Shown here piece after piece: positions 7,292-14,444 of a stretch of DNA of 21,105 bases; the stretch's first letter is position 1; every line of letters begins with the position of its first letter. The notes beneath the pieces were generated by a model. The model was not told the origin of the DNA. It was given only the letters and a program-made list of their open reading frames with translations, and did not search any database. The position numbers and the translations under genes were made by a program. This DNA is from a virus: IMG/VR virus record IMGVR_UViG_3300023110_000199, positions 1 through 21,105 of that record, one strand, 5' to 3'.

Positions 7292-9319
7292 TTATCTATA
7301 TACACCAAGATATATATCATCTCTATTTACTGCCGATGTGAACCAATCAGGACCCTTGTATAAATCCCCTCTATTTTTATCACTAATGAGTTTAAGATTT
7401 CCTCCAACATTATCAAAATCCACACTTTGGCTGGGCCTATTGGCTTGTCTAGCCATCATATTTGCTATTAAAAGAGAGCTATATCTATCCTTTCTTAATC
7501 TGCCCTTTTTACCATTCTGTAATTTAATTTCAGGAGTATCCCATCTATCTCTAGCATTCGGTCCCGTGCTAGTCTGGCTCATTACTATTGTAGTCAATTC
7601 GTTTTTTAATTCTTCTATTTCTAAAATGCAATCACTTACACTATCATAAAGATTATCAAGAGACGATTCAAGTACATTCTTTCCTTCTTTTTCTAATGCT
7701 AATCCCAGAGTTAGATTATCAAATCTTGGAAAAAGCAAACTTCTATCTTCAAAATCTTTTCTTAATCCATGATTAGCTTGGCTAGTCCAATCTGCCTTCG
7801 CAAATTGCACCATATCTAAGATATGTAAACCTGGTTGATCATCTGTGTCTTTTCTTTTATCTGGATCTATAATTGGCAGTATTAATTTTTCTCCATCTTC
7901 TAGATTATTAGGGTCATGTAATGCCTCCTCAATAGCAATACCGCCACCCTGAGCATCCATCCCTATTAATACCGGAGGAAAAACTTTCATCAAATTTCTA
8001 ATTTTTCTAGCACAAAAATTGTAGAAATCATATTCTTTAGCTAATCCGCTTTTTTGTCTATCTTTAAAATTTCCCCTATTAGTAGTCCAAACATATACAA
8101 TTCTAGTATGGTCGTGATGTAGTTCTAAAACCACTATGCTAAAATTGTCTTTCTCTGAAGCTGGGTCGATGCCATAAACATAATGCCTATTAGAATTACC
8201 TTGAGTAACAGCATCAAACAGTATTTTTTGATCATTAATAATGATGGGGCTCTCTTCGTTTGCTACACAAGATTCTATAAGACTTCTTTTAAAAAACCCA
8301 TTGCTGTCATTAACAAAACAAGCAGCATATTCCATATTATAAATACCAGTATGAATAGTAGCCTTTGCTCTTGCTACCTGTTTGTCATCCATGAACCCCT
8401 TAGGTATCAGCTCATAAGGAATACGAATAACGCTATAATCTTTCCAATTAAAATTTTCTGGCACTTCTCCTTTGAAGATCTCTTCTAATTTTTGTTGATC
8501 TCCTTTGCTTTCAATAATCTTCTTATATCTGTTCCAATACTGAGCAAAATGTTTGAAGCCATAATCTGCAGTACCACTAATGATAGCCTGATTGCTTTTT
8601 GTAACTGTTAATTGCTCCAATGCTTCTGTCCAAACACCAGCTTCTATCATGGCTTGTTTTTTTGCCTGTAATTTTACATTTTCAATAGGAGTAGCACTAA
8701 CCGCAGCAAAACCAGCCACAACAGTCTCATAAATATCTGGAGATATAGAAGCAAATTCATCAGCAATAATAATATGGGCTCTCAGGCCTCTAATTTTACT
8801 ACCATCGCCCATAGGAACAGCAATGGTCCAACTGTCTCCAAGTCTGATAGTGCATCTGTCTACGTCTCTTCTAGGACCATCTTCATTTCCACTGAAAATA
8901 CTTCTTAATATTGGACTATTTCTCCATATAGTTTCCATATATTCAAATAGGATTTTACTCTGTCTAAAAGCAGCCCCAACAACAACTATTTTAGTGCCTG
9001 GAACAAATGTACATTTTAGTATACAGTACAAACTCATTAAAAAAGATTTACCAAAACCACGACTGGCAATAAACATAGGAAATGGTCTATTCCAAAACTC
9101 TTGAAGAATGGCTGCCTGTATGGGATGTAGCTGTATATTTAATAGTATTTTAACTGTAGATGCTATATAATCAGGATTTTTTATAATCCTCATTAAGTGA
9201 ACATCTGGTTTTTCAATGTCTGCTTTAGTGCGATTGATCATAGGATTATGACCAATAGAAAGATTACTTAAATCTCCAAGACCTAACCAAGCGTCATCAT
9301 ACACTGTGTTTTTAGCCAT
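7292..9319 (-). CDS. terL: Terminase large subunit (packaging ATPase and nuclease)
   Basis: 675 residues with both canonical domains. ATPase: Walker A SRGFGKS at 86-92, Walker B IIIADE at 183-188 (Glu188 catalytic), coupling motif SGT at 249-251. RNase H-like nuclease: YGIDPA (Asp385), LIGMDAQGGG (Asp455) and a late acidic site in the 557-611 region (LYDSVSDCILEIEE, RKDRYSSLLIANM). It pumps DNA into the prohead through the portal and cuts the concatemer. The ATG lies inside the last codons of the upstream gene (8-nt overlap, ATGGCTAA), so translation is probably coupled. Portal follows after 40 nt, the standard packaging order. Confidence 0.95.
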   Translation of the reverse strand: MAKNTVYDDAWLGLGDLSNLSIGHNPMINRTKADIEKPDVHLMRIIKNPDYIASTVKILLNIQLHPIQAAILQEFWNRPFPMFIASRGFGKSFLMSLYCILKCTFVPGTKIVVVGAAFRQSKILFEYMETIWRNSPILRSIFSGNEDGPRRDVDRCTIRLGDSWTIAVPMGDGSKIRGLRAHIIIADEFASISPDIYETVVAGFAAVSATPIENVKLQAKKQAMIEAGVWTEALEQLTVTKSNQAIISGTADYGFKHFAQYWNRYKKIIESKGDQQKLEEIFKGEVPENFNWKDYSVIRIPYELIPKGFMDDKQVARAKATIHTGIYNMEYAACFVNDSNGFFKRSLIESCVANEESPIIINDQKILFDAVTQGNSNRHYVYGIDPASEKDNFSIVVLELHHDHTRIVYVWTTNRGNFKDRQKSGLAKEYDFYNFCARKIRNLMKVFPPVLIGMDAQGGGIAIEEALHDPNNLEDGEKLILPIIDPDKRKDTDDQPGLHILDMVQFAKADWTSQANHGLRKDFEDRSLLFPRFDNLTLGLALEKEGKNVLESSLDNLYDSVSDCILEIEELKNELTTIVMSQTSTGPNARDRWDTPEIKLQNGKKGRLRKDRYSSLLIANMMARQANRPSQSVDFDNVGGNLKLISDKNRGDLYKGPDWFTSAVNRDDIYLGVYR

Positions 9320-9899
9320 TGGCTTCTTTTTCTTTTTTGGCTTTTAATCTACGAGACTTCGAAATCGATCTCTGAACCATCATCTTAGCTGCTGTTCTAA
9401 CAAAAGGCAATTTCCTTTTTCCTGCCTCTTCTTCTAACCAGCTTAATATTGTTCCAATATTTTCTTCGCACCAGTCGGGACCCTTTTGATTCATTTCTAT
9501 AGCATGTCGACGACAGCTACAATTTGGAGTACTCTTAATGCCCATAGTGCTAATCATACCAGATAAAATACTGCCAGGGCCATCAGGATCAGATTCTAAA
9601 GTCTCAGGAAACAATCCTTGCAGAAAAGTCTGAGGATCATCTCCCATTAATTCTTTTAATCTTTCTTGATATTTGCTCAAAGACCTAGTATCTCCTAATT
9701 CGTCGTAAGTAGGACCAAAAAACAATGTTAAATGTTGAGGAACTCTCTCAATCTGAGCTCCCAAAATCTTCATATGAGGCTGGTCATAATAAGTAATTCT
9801 TAATTCATCTACAGAAAAAGCTTCTGGTTTGACCACCTTATTGGTGCTCTGATCAGTATAGGGCATAGCTTGTAAAGTAACTGTTTTATCAAGTTTCAT
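9312..9899 (-). CDS. Hypothetical protein with CxC...C motif, upstream of TerL
   Basis: 195 residues, no certain family. The C-terminal half carries NCSCRRHAIEMNQKGPDWC (Cys127, Cys129, Cys144) followed by two amphipathic helices (TILSWLEEEAGKRKLPFV, AKMMVQRSIS) and a strongly basic tail (KSRRLKAKKEKEANG). The Cys spacing plus His132 could bind a metal ion. The N-terminal half is mixed, without motifs. It overlaps the ERCC4-nuclease gene by 11 nt and TerL by 8 nt, so it is translated together with TerL. Small terminases often occupy this place, but the helix-turn-helix protein encoded further upstream is at least as good a candidate; a packaging or DNA-binding accessory role is only inferred. 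Confidence 0.75.
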   Translation of the reverse strand: MKLDKTVTLQAMPYTDQSTNKVVKPEAFSVDELRITYYDQPHMKILGAQIERVPQHLTLFFGPTYDELGDTRSLSKYQERLKELMGDDPQTFLQGLFPETLESDPDGPGSILSGMISTMGIKSTPNCSCRRHAIEMNQKGPDWCEENIGTILSWLEEEAGKRKLPFVRTAAKMMVQRSISKSRRLKAKKEKEANG

Positions 9900-10371
9900 T
9901 GCTGGTTCTCCTGTTTTTTTCTAGGTAAAAAATTCTTTTAAAGATTTGTTCGGCCAAATGCTCAGCATTAGCTGCATTGTCACAAAATATTACATCTATA
10001 TTGTAGTTTAAATTAAGCTCAAGTAAATTTTTAATAATATAATTAGGACTAATTCTAATTTTATCCCACATGCGCTTAGGTATATTAGAGCCTACGGGAT
10101 ATCTTAATACGTCAGAAAGATTGAATTCCAATAACACATAAGAAAACTCAACTTCAGACAGCCTACCTGTCCAATCCTTAAAACGCTTCTCTGTAATATT
10201 ATTGGCGAATTCATTAACCGATTTCTTTCTCTCTATAGTAACAATATTTTCCAGTCCTTCGATACTATAATCTCCAGTATCTAGCTTTTGTTTAGCTGTA
10301 GCATAATTTTTAAAATCCCACGGCTGTTGCTCTCTAGAGTCAACTATAATAGTAAAATCATCGCTTTGCAT
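9889..10371 (-). CDS. ERCC4/XPF-type nuclease domain protein
   Basis: 160 residues. The N-terminus shows the ERCC4 nuclease pattern: IIVDSREQQPWDF (Asp11, Glu14), then KLDTGDYSIEGLENIVTIERKKSVNEF with GD at 33-34 and ERK at 47-49. In the canonical GDX(n)ERKX3D motif the last Asp is Asn53 here. The rest forms an alpha/beta remainder with FSYVLLEF and a C-terminal helix. Such proteins cut branched or flap DNA structures. A role in resolving replication or packaging intermediates is plausible next to terminase and the HNH nuclease. It overlaps the HNH gene by 14 nt and the following gene by 11 nt. Confidence 0.85.
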   Translation of the reverse strand: MQSDDFTIIVDSREQQPWDFKNYATAKQKLDTGDYSIEGLENIVTIERKKSVNEFANNITEKRFKDWTGRLSEVEFSYVLLEFNLSDVLRYPVGSNIPKRMWDKIRISPNYIIKNLLELNLNYNIDVIFCDNAANAEHLAEQIFKRIFYLEKNRRTSNET

Positions 10372-10630
10372 TGTTTGCCACTATCTTAAAAAAAACAGAT
10401 TCATAAATCTGCTCATCTCCTTTTATCATGTCATGATGTGCTCTACATAAAGTAATACCGTTATTTATATCAAATCTTAATCCTGGACAATCAGCCCACC
10501 TTTTTATATGATGTACATTTAGTCTCTTTTTATTATTACACCCATACCATTGACATTGATGCTTATCTCTAGACAAGACTTGTTTTCTAAATTTTTTATA
10601 TAATGGATCTTGATAATCTCTATACGCCAT
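10358..10630 (-). CDS. HNH endonuclease
   Basis: 90 residues forming one HNH beta-beta-alpha-metal domain: CQWYGC (Cys26, Cys31) and LCRAHH (Cys62, His65) as the zinc-type scaffold, LNVHHIKRW (His40/His41) as catalytic His, and DINNGITLC with the central Asn. Small stand-alone HNH proteins next to terminase are common in tailed phages and in some are needed for packaging cleavage; that role is known for the class and inferred here. The start overlaps the end of gmd by 11 nt and the stop overlaps the ERCC4 gene, making it a coupled member of the packaging operon rather than an intron homing gene inserted at random. Confidence 0.92.
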   Translation of the reverse strand: MAYRDYQDPLYKKFRKQVLSRDKHQCQWYGCNNKKRLNVHHIKRWADCPGLRFDINNGITLCRAHHDMIKGDEQIYESVFFKIVANNAKR

Positions 10631-11615
10631 TTGAATAATATTTAATATCTGAAGTAACCATTTCTTTCACCAAAGAAGAGAAGGATATTTGCGGTGACCA
10701 CCCCAATTGTCTTTGTGCTTTAGAGGCATTTCCTCTTAAATAGTCTACTTCTGCTGGTCTGAAAAATTGCTGATCTATCTCTATATATTCTTGATAGTCT
10801 AATCCCACAGAACCAAATGCCTCATGTAAAAACTCCTGAACACTATGCTCCTCTCCGGTAGCAATAACATAGTCGTCTGCCTGTTCTTGATTGAGCATCA
10901 TTCTCATAGCCTCTACATAATCCTTGGCATGTCCCCAGTCTCTATAGCTATAAATATTTCCTAGTTTAAGCTTTTCTGTAGTAAGTCCATTAATTAATTG
11001 ACCTATGTATTTAGTAATTTTTCTAGTAACAAAATTTTCACCCCTTCTGGGGCTTTCATGATTAAATAGTATACCGCTACAGGCATAAAGTCCATAACTT
11101 TCTCTGTATAGTCTAACGGTATGATGACTAGCTACTTTTGCTATTGCATATGGGCTTTGAGGATTAAACTGAGTAGATTCATCTTGGTATTTACCGTCAT
11201 GTTCGCTAAAACTATAATTAGAACCAAACATCTCGCTAGTACTAGCTTGATAAAATCTCGTTTCAGAATTATAATTCCTGATAGCCTCTAGAATATATGT
11301 AACTCCAAGAGTATTAATTTCTAGTGTTGTACAAGGCTGTTTGAAGCTGGTCGCCACATGGCTTTGAGCTGCTAAATTATAGAATTCATCTGGCTTGTGG
11401 TCTAATATTACTTGTCCTATGCATACAGGGTCTGTTATGTCAAATTCTTGAAGGGTTAATAATTTATGTCCATTAATTGACCCGAGTCTTTCTAAGCTGT
11501 TGGTGCTATTTCTTCTATGCAGACCTATCACCTCATAACCTCTAGATATTAAAGATTGTGCTAAGTAACTACCATCTTGACCATTAATTCCTGTAATACA
11601 AGCTTTTTTATTCAT
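10620..11615 (-). CDS. gmd: GDP-mannose 4,6-dehydratase
   Basis: 331 residues, close to full length for the family. Short-chain dehydrogenase with the Rossmann motif ACITGINGQDGSYLA at the N-terminus, YNLAAQSHV, the STSEMFG segment with catalytic Thr/Ser and Glu, SPYAIAK (catalytic Tyr and Lys), GILFNHESPRRGENFVTRKI (substrate and cofactor contacts), RDWGHAKDYVEAM, TGEEHSVQEF and FRPAEVDYLRGNASKA. It converts GDP-D-mannose to GDP-4-keto-6-deoxy-D-mannose, the substrate of Fcl encoded on the other strand. It is embedded between the small-terminase candidate (8-nt overlap) and the HNH gene (11-nt overlap), an unusual place for a sugar gene. All key motifs are intact. Confidence 0.97.
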   Translation of the reverse strand: MNKKACITGINGQDGSYLAQSLISRGYEVIGLHRRNSTNSLERLGSINGHKLLTLQEFDITDPVCIGQVILDHKPDEFYNLAAQSHVATSFKQPCTTLEINTLGVTYILEAIRNYNSETRFYQASTSEMFGSNYSFSEHDGKYQDESTQFNPQSPYAIAKVASHHTVRLYRESYGLYACSGILFNHESPRRGENFVTRKITKYIGQLINGLTTEKLKLGNIYSYRDWGHAKDYVEAMRMMLNQEQADDYVIATGEEHSVQEFLHEAFGSVGLDYQEYIEIDQQFFRPAEVDYLRGNASKAQRQLGWSPQISFSSLVKEMVTSDIKYYSNGV

Positions 11616-12432
11616 CTTTGACGCTTTCTGGAGTTAAAAAGGGTTGATCTACTATGTTATCCTCATACTCGTGATATTCACTCAGTTTATCTTTAAAGCT
11701 GTCTGTAGCCGTTTTTAAAATTTCCATCTCTTTGCCTTCTCTCTCTCTGATATCTTCGTCTTCTAGCATTCTGATTAATCCTATCCAGCTACTTTTACCA
11801 TCTTCAATACGTTTAATTCTTTGTTCTCTAGTGGCTTTCAGATCTTTACTGATTTTTTGTTGTTCGTTAAGTAATTTTGTATATTCATTAGTGTAATTTG
11901 CAATACTATTTCTTGCGAAGCTAAGTTGAGTCTCTAAATTTGCAAGCTTAGGAATATCTCTATCATCTTCATCTTTTGCATATTCTTCATCCACTTTTTT
12001 TTGTAGTTTTTCTGTTTCTGCTATATGCCTTTTGCGCTCTTTCATGCTTCTATTAATCAAAATATCAATTGTTATAAACTGTTTAATCTGAAGCTCTTCT
12101 GCTGCCAAAACATCTTCTCTAAATTGTTTCATAAGACTAACCCAAGTGCTTTCAAAATATTCAAGTTCACCACTAGCTTCATCAAACTGATTTTTTATCT
12201 CTAACCAAAAAGACTTGGCATGTAGTTTATCTTTGAGTATTTGATAATCCTTAGCTTCTTCCGAGTTAGCAAAAATATTATGTTCTTCTATATATCTTTT
12301 TATAGGAGCGGTACTACGATTTAGATGATCAGCAATATCTTCAATGCTCAGGATACCGTAGTTTTCTCTAATAAATTCTGCTTCTTGTAAGCTAAGCTGT
12401 CCTCTTTTTTTAAGGGCTTTTTTCTTAGACAT
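11608..12432 (-). CDS. Helix-turn-helix coiled-coil protein, candidate small terminase
   Basis: 274 residues. Residues ~13-50 (LSLQEAEFIRENYGILSIEDIADHLNRSTAPIKRYIEEHNI) form a helix-turn-helix of the kind found in small terminases and phage DNA-recognition proteins. Most of the rest is helical and highly charged, with a long coiled coil around 115-235. DNA-binding head plus oligomerising helical body is the typical build of TerS, which recognises viral DNA and regulates TerL. The gene starts inside the end of the sigma-like gene (8-nt overlap, ATGTCTAA) and overlaps gmd by 8 nt. TerS proteins diverge too quickly for a firm call by eye; the alternative is a transcriptional regulator. Confidence 0.6.
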   Translation of the reverse strand: MSKKKALKKRGQLSLQEAEFIRENYGILSIEDIADHLNRSTAPIKRYIEEHNIFANSEEAKDYQILKDKLHAKSFWLEIKNQFDEASGELEYFESTWVSLMKQFREDVLAAEELQIKQFITIDILINRSMKERKRHIAETEKLQKKVDEEYAKDEDDRDIPKLANLETQLSFARNSIANYTNEYTKLLNEQQKISKDLKATREQRIKRIEDGKSSWIGLIRMLEDEDIREREGKEMEILKTATDSFKDKLSEYHEYEDNIVDQPFLTPESVKDE

Positions 12433-13135
12433 TGTTATTAAAATCCTTTAATAGACATGATATATGGTCCTTGAGCTTATCAAACTTTTCTTTTTTTATT
12501 TTAACGCCATGCTTTAGTTTCAGATAATATTCCCTATGTTCTGCATCAATATTTTTATCTAAAAAGGCAATAATCTCTTGGTTCTCTACGTTGTTTTCTG
12601 TTATAGAGCTTTGAAAAATCTCTTGTTCATTCTCTATGTATGAGGGTTGCATAATATTCTTTTTTCTTTCGTTCCTTGAGTACCAATTATTGTAAAGCGA
12701 ACAATCTAATTTATTAGAATATTCTAAGCATCCATGGGATGTTTTTTTTAGATTCTTATCATGAAATTTACATCCTATGCAAGGAGTATCCGGACGCTGA
12801 TAATTATTTCTTTTAAAATTGAAAAGCCTATTTCTTACATGAGTCCACAAAAAATTCTCTAAAGGTCTTTTTCCGTCATATCTATCTAAGGCCTCTAAGG
12901 CAAATACGGATGCCTGTTGTTTCATGTCTTCTAAACTATGATATCCAAATTTAAATTTATGAATTAATTTACGGGTAATTTTATCCAATACTTCTAGAAA
13001 CTCTTTATCAGAAACTTTTAATTTTACTTCTGGTTTCTTTTCTGTTTTCTTTTTTGTGACTTTGGTTTTAGTAACTTTATTTTTTTTGGTATTATTCTTT
13101 TGCGCTGTTTTTTTGGTTTTCTGTTTCTTGCTCAT
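12425..13135 (-). CDS. Phage sigma-factor-like protein with Cys cluster
   Basis: 236 residues. The first 40 are Lys/Thr-rich and likely disordered. Residues ~48-110 (LDKITRKLIHKFKFGYHSLEDMKQQASVFALEALDRYDGKRPLENFLWTHVRNRLFNFKRN) follow sigma70 region 2: the y..leDl.Q.....al.a...yD......fl...irn.l....R pattern that contacts core polymerase and the -10. A likely metal-binding cluster follows (Cys119, Cys122, Cys136, Cys145). The C-terminal third has no obvious region-4 helix-turn-helix. T4 gp55 is the known precedent for a short phage sigma acting on late promoters. It heads the structural operon, so it could direct late transcription of capsid genes, which lack clear sigma70 promoters. Role is inferred. 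Confidence 0.65.
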   Translation of the reverse strand: MSKKQKTKKTAQKNNTKKNKVTKTKVTKKKTEKKPEVKLKVSDKEFLEVLDKITRKLIHKFKFGYHSLEDMKQQASVFALEALDRYDGKRPLENFLWTHVRNRLFNFKRNNYQRPDTPCIGCKFHDKNLKKTSHGCLEYSNKLDCSLYNNWYSRNERKKNIMQPSYIENEQEIFQSSITENNVENQEIIAFLDKNIDAEHREYYLKLKHGVKIKKEKFDKLKDHISCLLKDFNNNV

Positions 13136-13247
13136 GTAATAGTTGTGCTATGGTTTTTTCTCCATCCTCTTGGTTTAGTTCCTGCTGTACGTCCAAGTGT
13201 TCAGATGCTGTTACTTTTAATATTGAAGAAATTAGTTTTTTAATCAT
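13092..13247 (-). CDS. Small leader ORF upstream of the sigma-like gene
   Basis: 51 codons, MIKKLISSILKVTASEHLDVQ and onward to ...ENQKNSAKE, ending 44 nt inside the sigma-like gene in another frame. It has an amphipathic N-terminal helix and an acidic/Gln-rich remainder; no family is recognised. There is no good Shine-Dalgarno, but the ATG falls about 28 nt after the predicted minus-strand start site. The sigma-like gene also lacks a Shine-Dalgarno, so this ORF may deliver ribosomes to it by coupling. It could equally be untranslated leader. Confidence 0.45.
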   Translation of the reverse strand: MIKKLISSILKVTASEHLDVQQELNQEDGEKTIAQLLHEQETENQKNSAKE

Positions 13248-13256
13248 AATATAATC

Positions 13257-13284
13257 TTGCGTTTAGGGTATTAGGATGTATTAT
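13257..13284 (+). promoter_or_regulatory. Plus-strand half of a bidirectional promoter
   Basis: TTGCGT (13257-13262), 16-nt spacer, TATTAT (13279-13284). The -10 is half of the perfect palindrome TATTATAATA (13279-13288) shared with the minus-strand promoter. Predicted start near 13291, giving a ~29-nt leader with AGAGGA before the 13320 ATG. An alternative reading uses TATAAT at 13282-13287 with a 19-nt spacer. Confidence 0.6.
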
Positions 13285-13310
13285 AATAAATAATCGGCCA
13301 ATTAAGTCAA
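13283..13310 (-). promoter_or_regulatory. Minus-strand half of a bidirectional promoter
   Basis: Read leftwards: TTGACT (13310-13305), 16-nt spacer, TATTAT (13288-13283), mirroring the plus-strand promoter. The spacer contains the core GCCGAT (complement of 13293-13298), related to the TGCCGATA motif of the right-arm promoters. It would drive the sigma-like/TerS-candidate/gmd/terminase unit. Confidence 0.65.
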
Positions 13311-13319
13311 GAGGAAAAA

Positions 13320-13520
13320 ATGAAATATAAAAAGTGGACAGATCAGGAGCTATTATATATAAAACACCATTGTTCCGATATTCCAGATAAAATTGTAGCT
13401 CAAAAACTTTCAGAAATAACAGCAGAAACTATTACTAGTAGTATGGTTCGAAGACAAAGGCGTAATATGAATATCAGCAAAAATAAAGGTAGACCCCGAA
13501 AAAAGGGAGAAAATCAGTGA
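13320..13520 (+). CDS. Small basic DNA-binding-type protein
   Basis: 66 residues. KWTDQELLYIKHHCSDIPDKIVAQKLSE resembles the first helices of a Myb/SANT or helix-turn-helix domain (W..eEl.yi......d..ia..l). The following ITSSMVRRQRRNMNI could be a recognition helix, and the tail KNKGRPRKKG resembles an AT-hook. It is first in the rightward operon, 29 nt after the bidirectional promoter, with AGAGGA upstream. Its GTGA overlap with fcl implies coupling. A role as local regulator of the divergent promoter is an attractive but untested inference; no specific family is claimed. Confidence 0.7.
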   Translation: MKYKKWTDQELLYIKHHCSDIPDKIVAQKLSEITAETITSSMVRRQRRNMNISKNKGRPRKKGENQ

Positions 13521-14440
13521 AGAAAACAATAATGGTCACAGGAGGTGCTGGTTTTTTAGGAAGTTTTGTAGTAGAAAAAATATCACAAAATCATAGAGTC
13601 TTTGTGCCTAGAAGCAAAAATTTTGACCTTACGCAAAAACTAGAGGTAGAAAGGCTTTTTAGTACAATCAAACCTGATGTGGTTATTCATTTAGCAGCAA
13701 AAGTGGGTGGAATTGGGGCTAACAGGGAAAATCCTGGCAAATTTTTCTATGATAATGTTATGATGGGAATTAATCTGGTAGAGGCTAGTAGGATATATGG
13801 TGTGGATAAATTTATTCATATAGGGACTGTGTGTAGTTATCCTAAATATTGTGAAGTTCCATTTAAAGAAGATGATTTGTGGAATGGATACCCAGAGGAA
13901 ACTAATGCTCCGTATGGGATTGCCAAAAAGGCTATTATGACCATGCTGGAGGCTTATAGGGATCAATATGGTTTAAAAAGTATGGTACTGTTGCCAGTGA
14001 ATTTATATGGACCAAGAGATAATTTTAACGAAGATAGTAGTCATGTAATACCAGCATTAATAAAAAGATTTTACCAGGCGAAGAATAATGGAGATCGTAT
14101 TGTTAAATGTTGGGGTGATGGTAGTGCTAGTAGAGAATTTCTATATGTAAAAGATGCTGCTGACGCAATATCTAGGGCTGTAGATAGCAATATAGAAAAT
14201 CCTATACCTATTAATTTGGGTGGGTCTGGAGAAATAACAATAAAAAGACTGGTGCAGATAATAAGTGAACATGTAGGTTATGACGGAAAAATAGAATGGG
14301 ATGATAGTATGCCTAATGGACAACCCAGAAGGTGTCTAGACGGATCTAGAGCCAAAGATTTATTGGGATGGGAATCTAGAACAAATTTTATAGACGGTAT
14401 TAGAGAAACTATTAGGTGGTATATACAAAACGGATCTTAA
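13517..14440 (+). CDS. fcl: GDP-L-fucose synthase
   Basis: 307 residues, full length for Fcl/WcaG. N-terminal NADP-binding VTGGAGFLGSFVV, then HLAAKVGGIGANRENPGKF (family hallmark), GTVCSYPKYCEVPFKEDDLW, catalytic APYGIAKK (Tyr and Lys of the YxxxK motif), VNLYGPRDNF, SREFLYVKDAADAI and a C-terminal PNGQPRRCLDGSRAKDLLGW. It epimerises and reduces GDP-4-keto-6-deoxymannose to GDP-L-fucose. The start is GTG within GTGA overlapping the previous stop, with GGGAG 8 nt upstream; a downstream ATG at codon 6 would cut the Rossmann strand. glmS follows after 4 nt. The substrate would come from Gmd on the opposite strand. Confidence 0.96.
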   Translation: MKKTIMVTGGAGFLGSFVVEKISQNHRVFVPRSKNFDLTQKLEVERLFSTIKPDVVIHLAAKVGGIGANRENPGKFFYDNVMMGINLVEASRIYGVDKFIHIGTVCSYPKYCEVPFKEDDLWNGYPEETNAPYGIAKKAIMTMLEAYRDQYGLKSMVLLPVNLYGPRDNFNEDSSHVIPALIKRFYQAKNNGDRIVKCWGDGSASREFLYVKDAADAISRAVDSNIENPIPINLGGSGEITIKRLVQIISEHVGYDGKIEWDDSMPNGQPRRCLDGSRAKDLLGWESRTNFIDGIRETIRWYIQNGS

Positions 14441-14444
14441 TTAT

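Noticed and set aside
7263-7649. Plus-strand 128-codon ORF over the end of terL
   Set aside because: Antisense to the conserved terminase nuclease region, with no supporting signals.
14441-14444. glmS ribozyme/riboswitch upstream of glmS
   Set aside because: Only 4 nt separate fcl and glmS; there is no room for the ribozyme and no matching fold.
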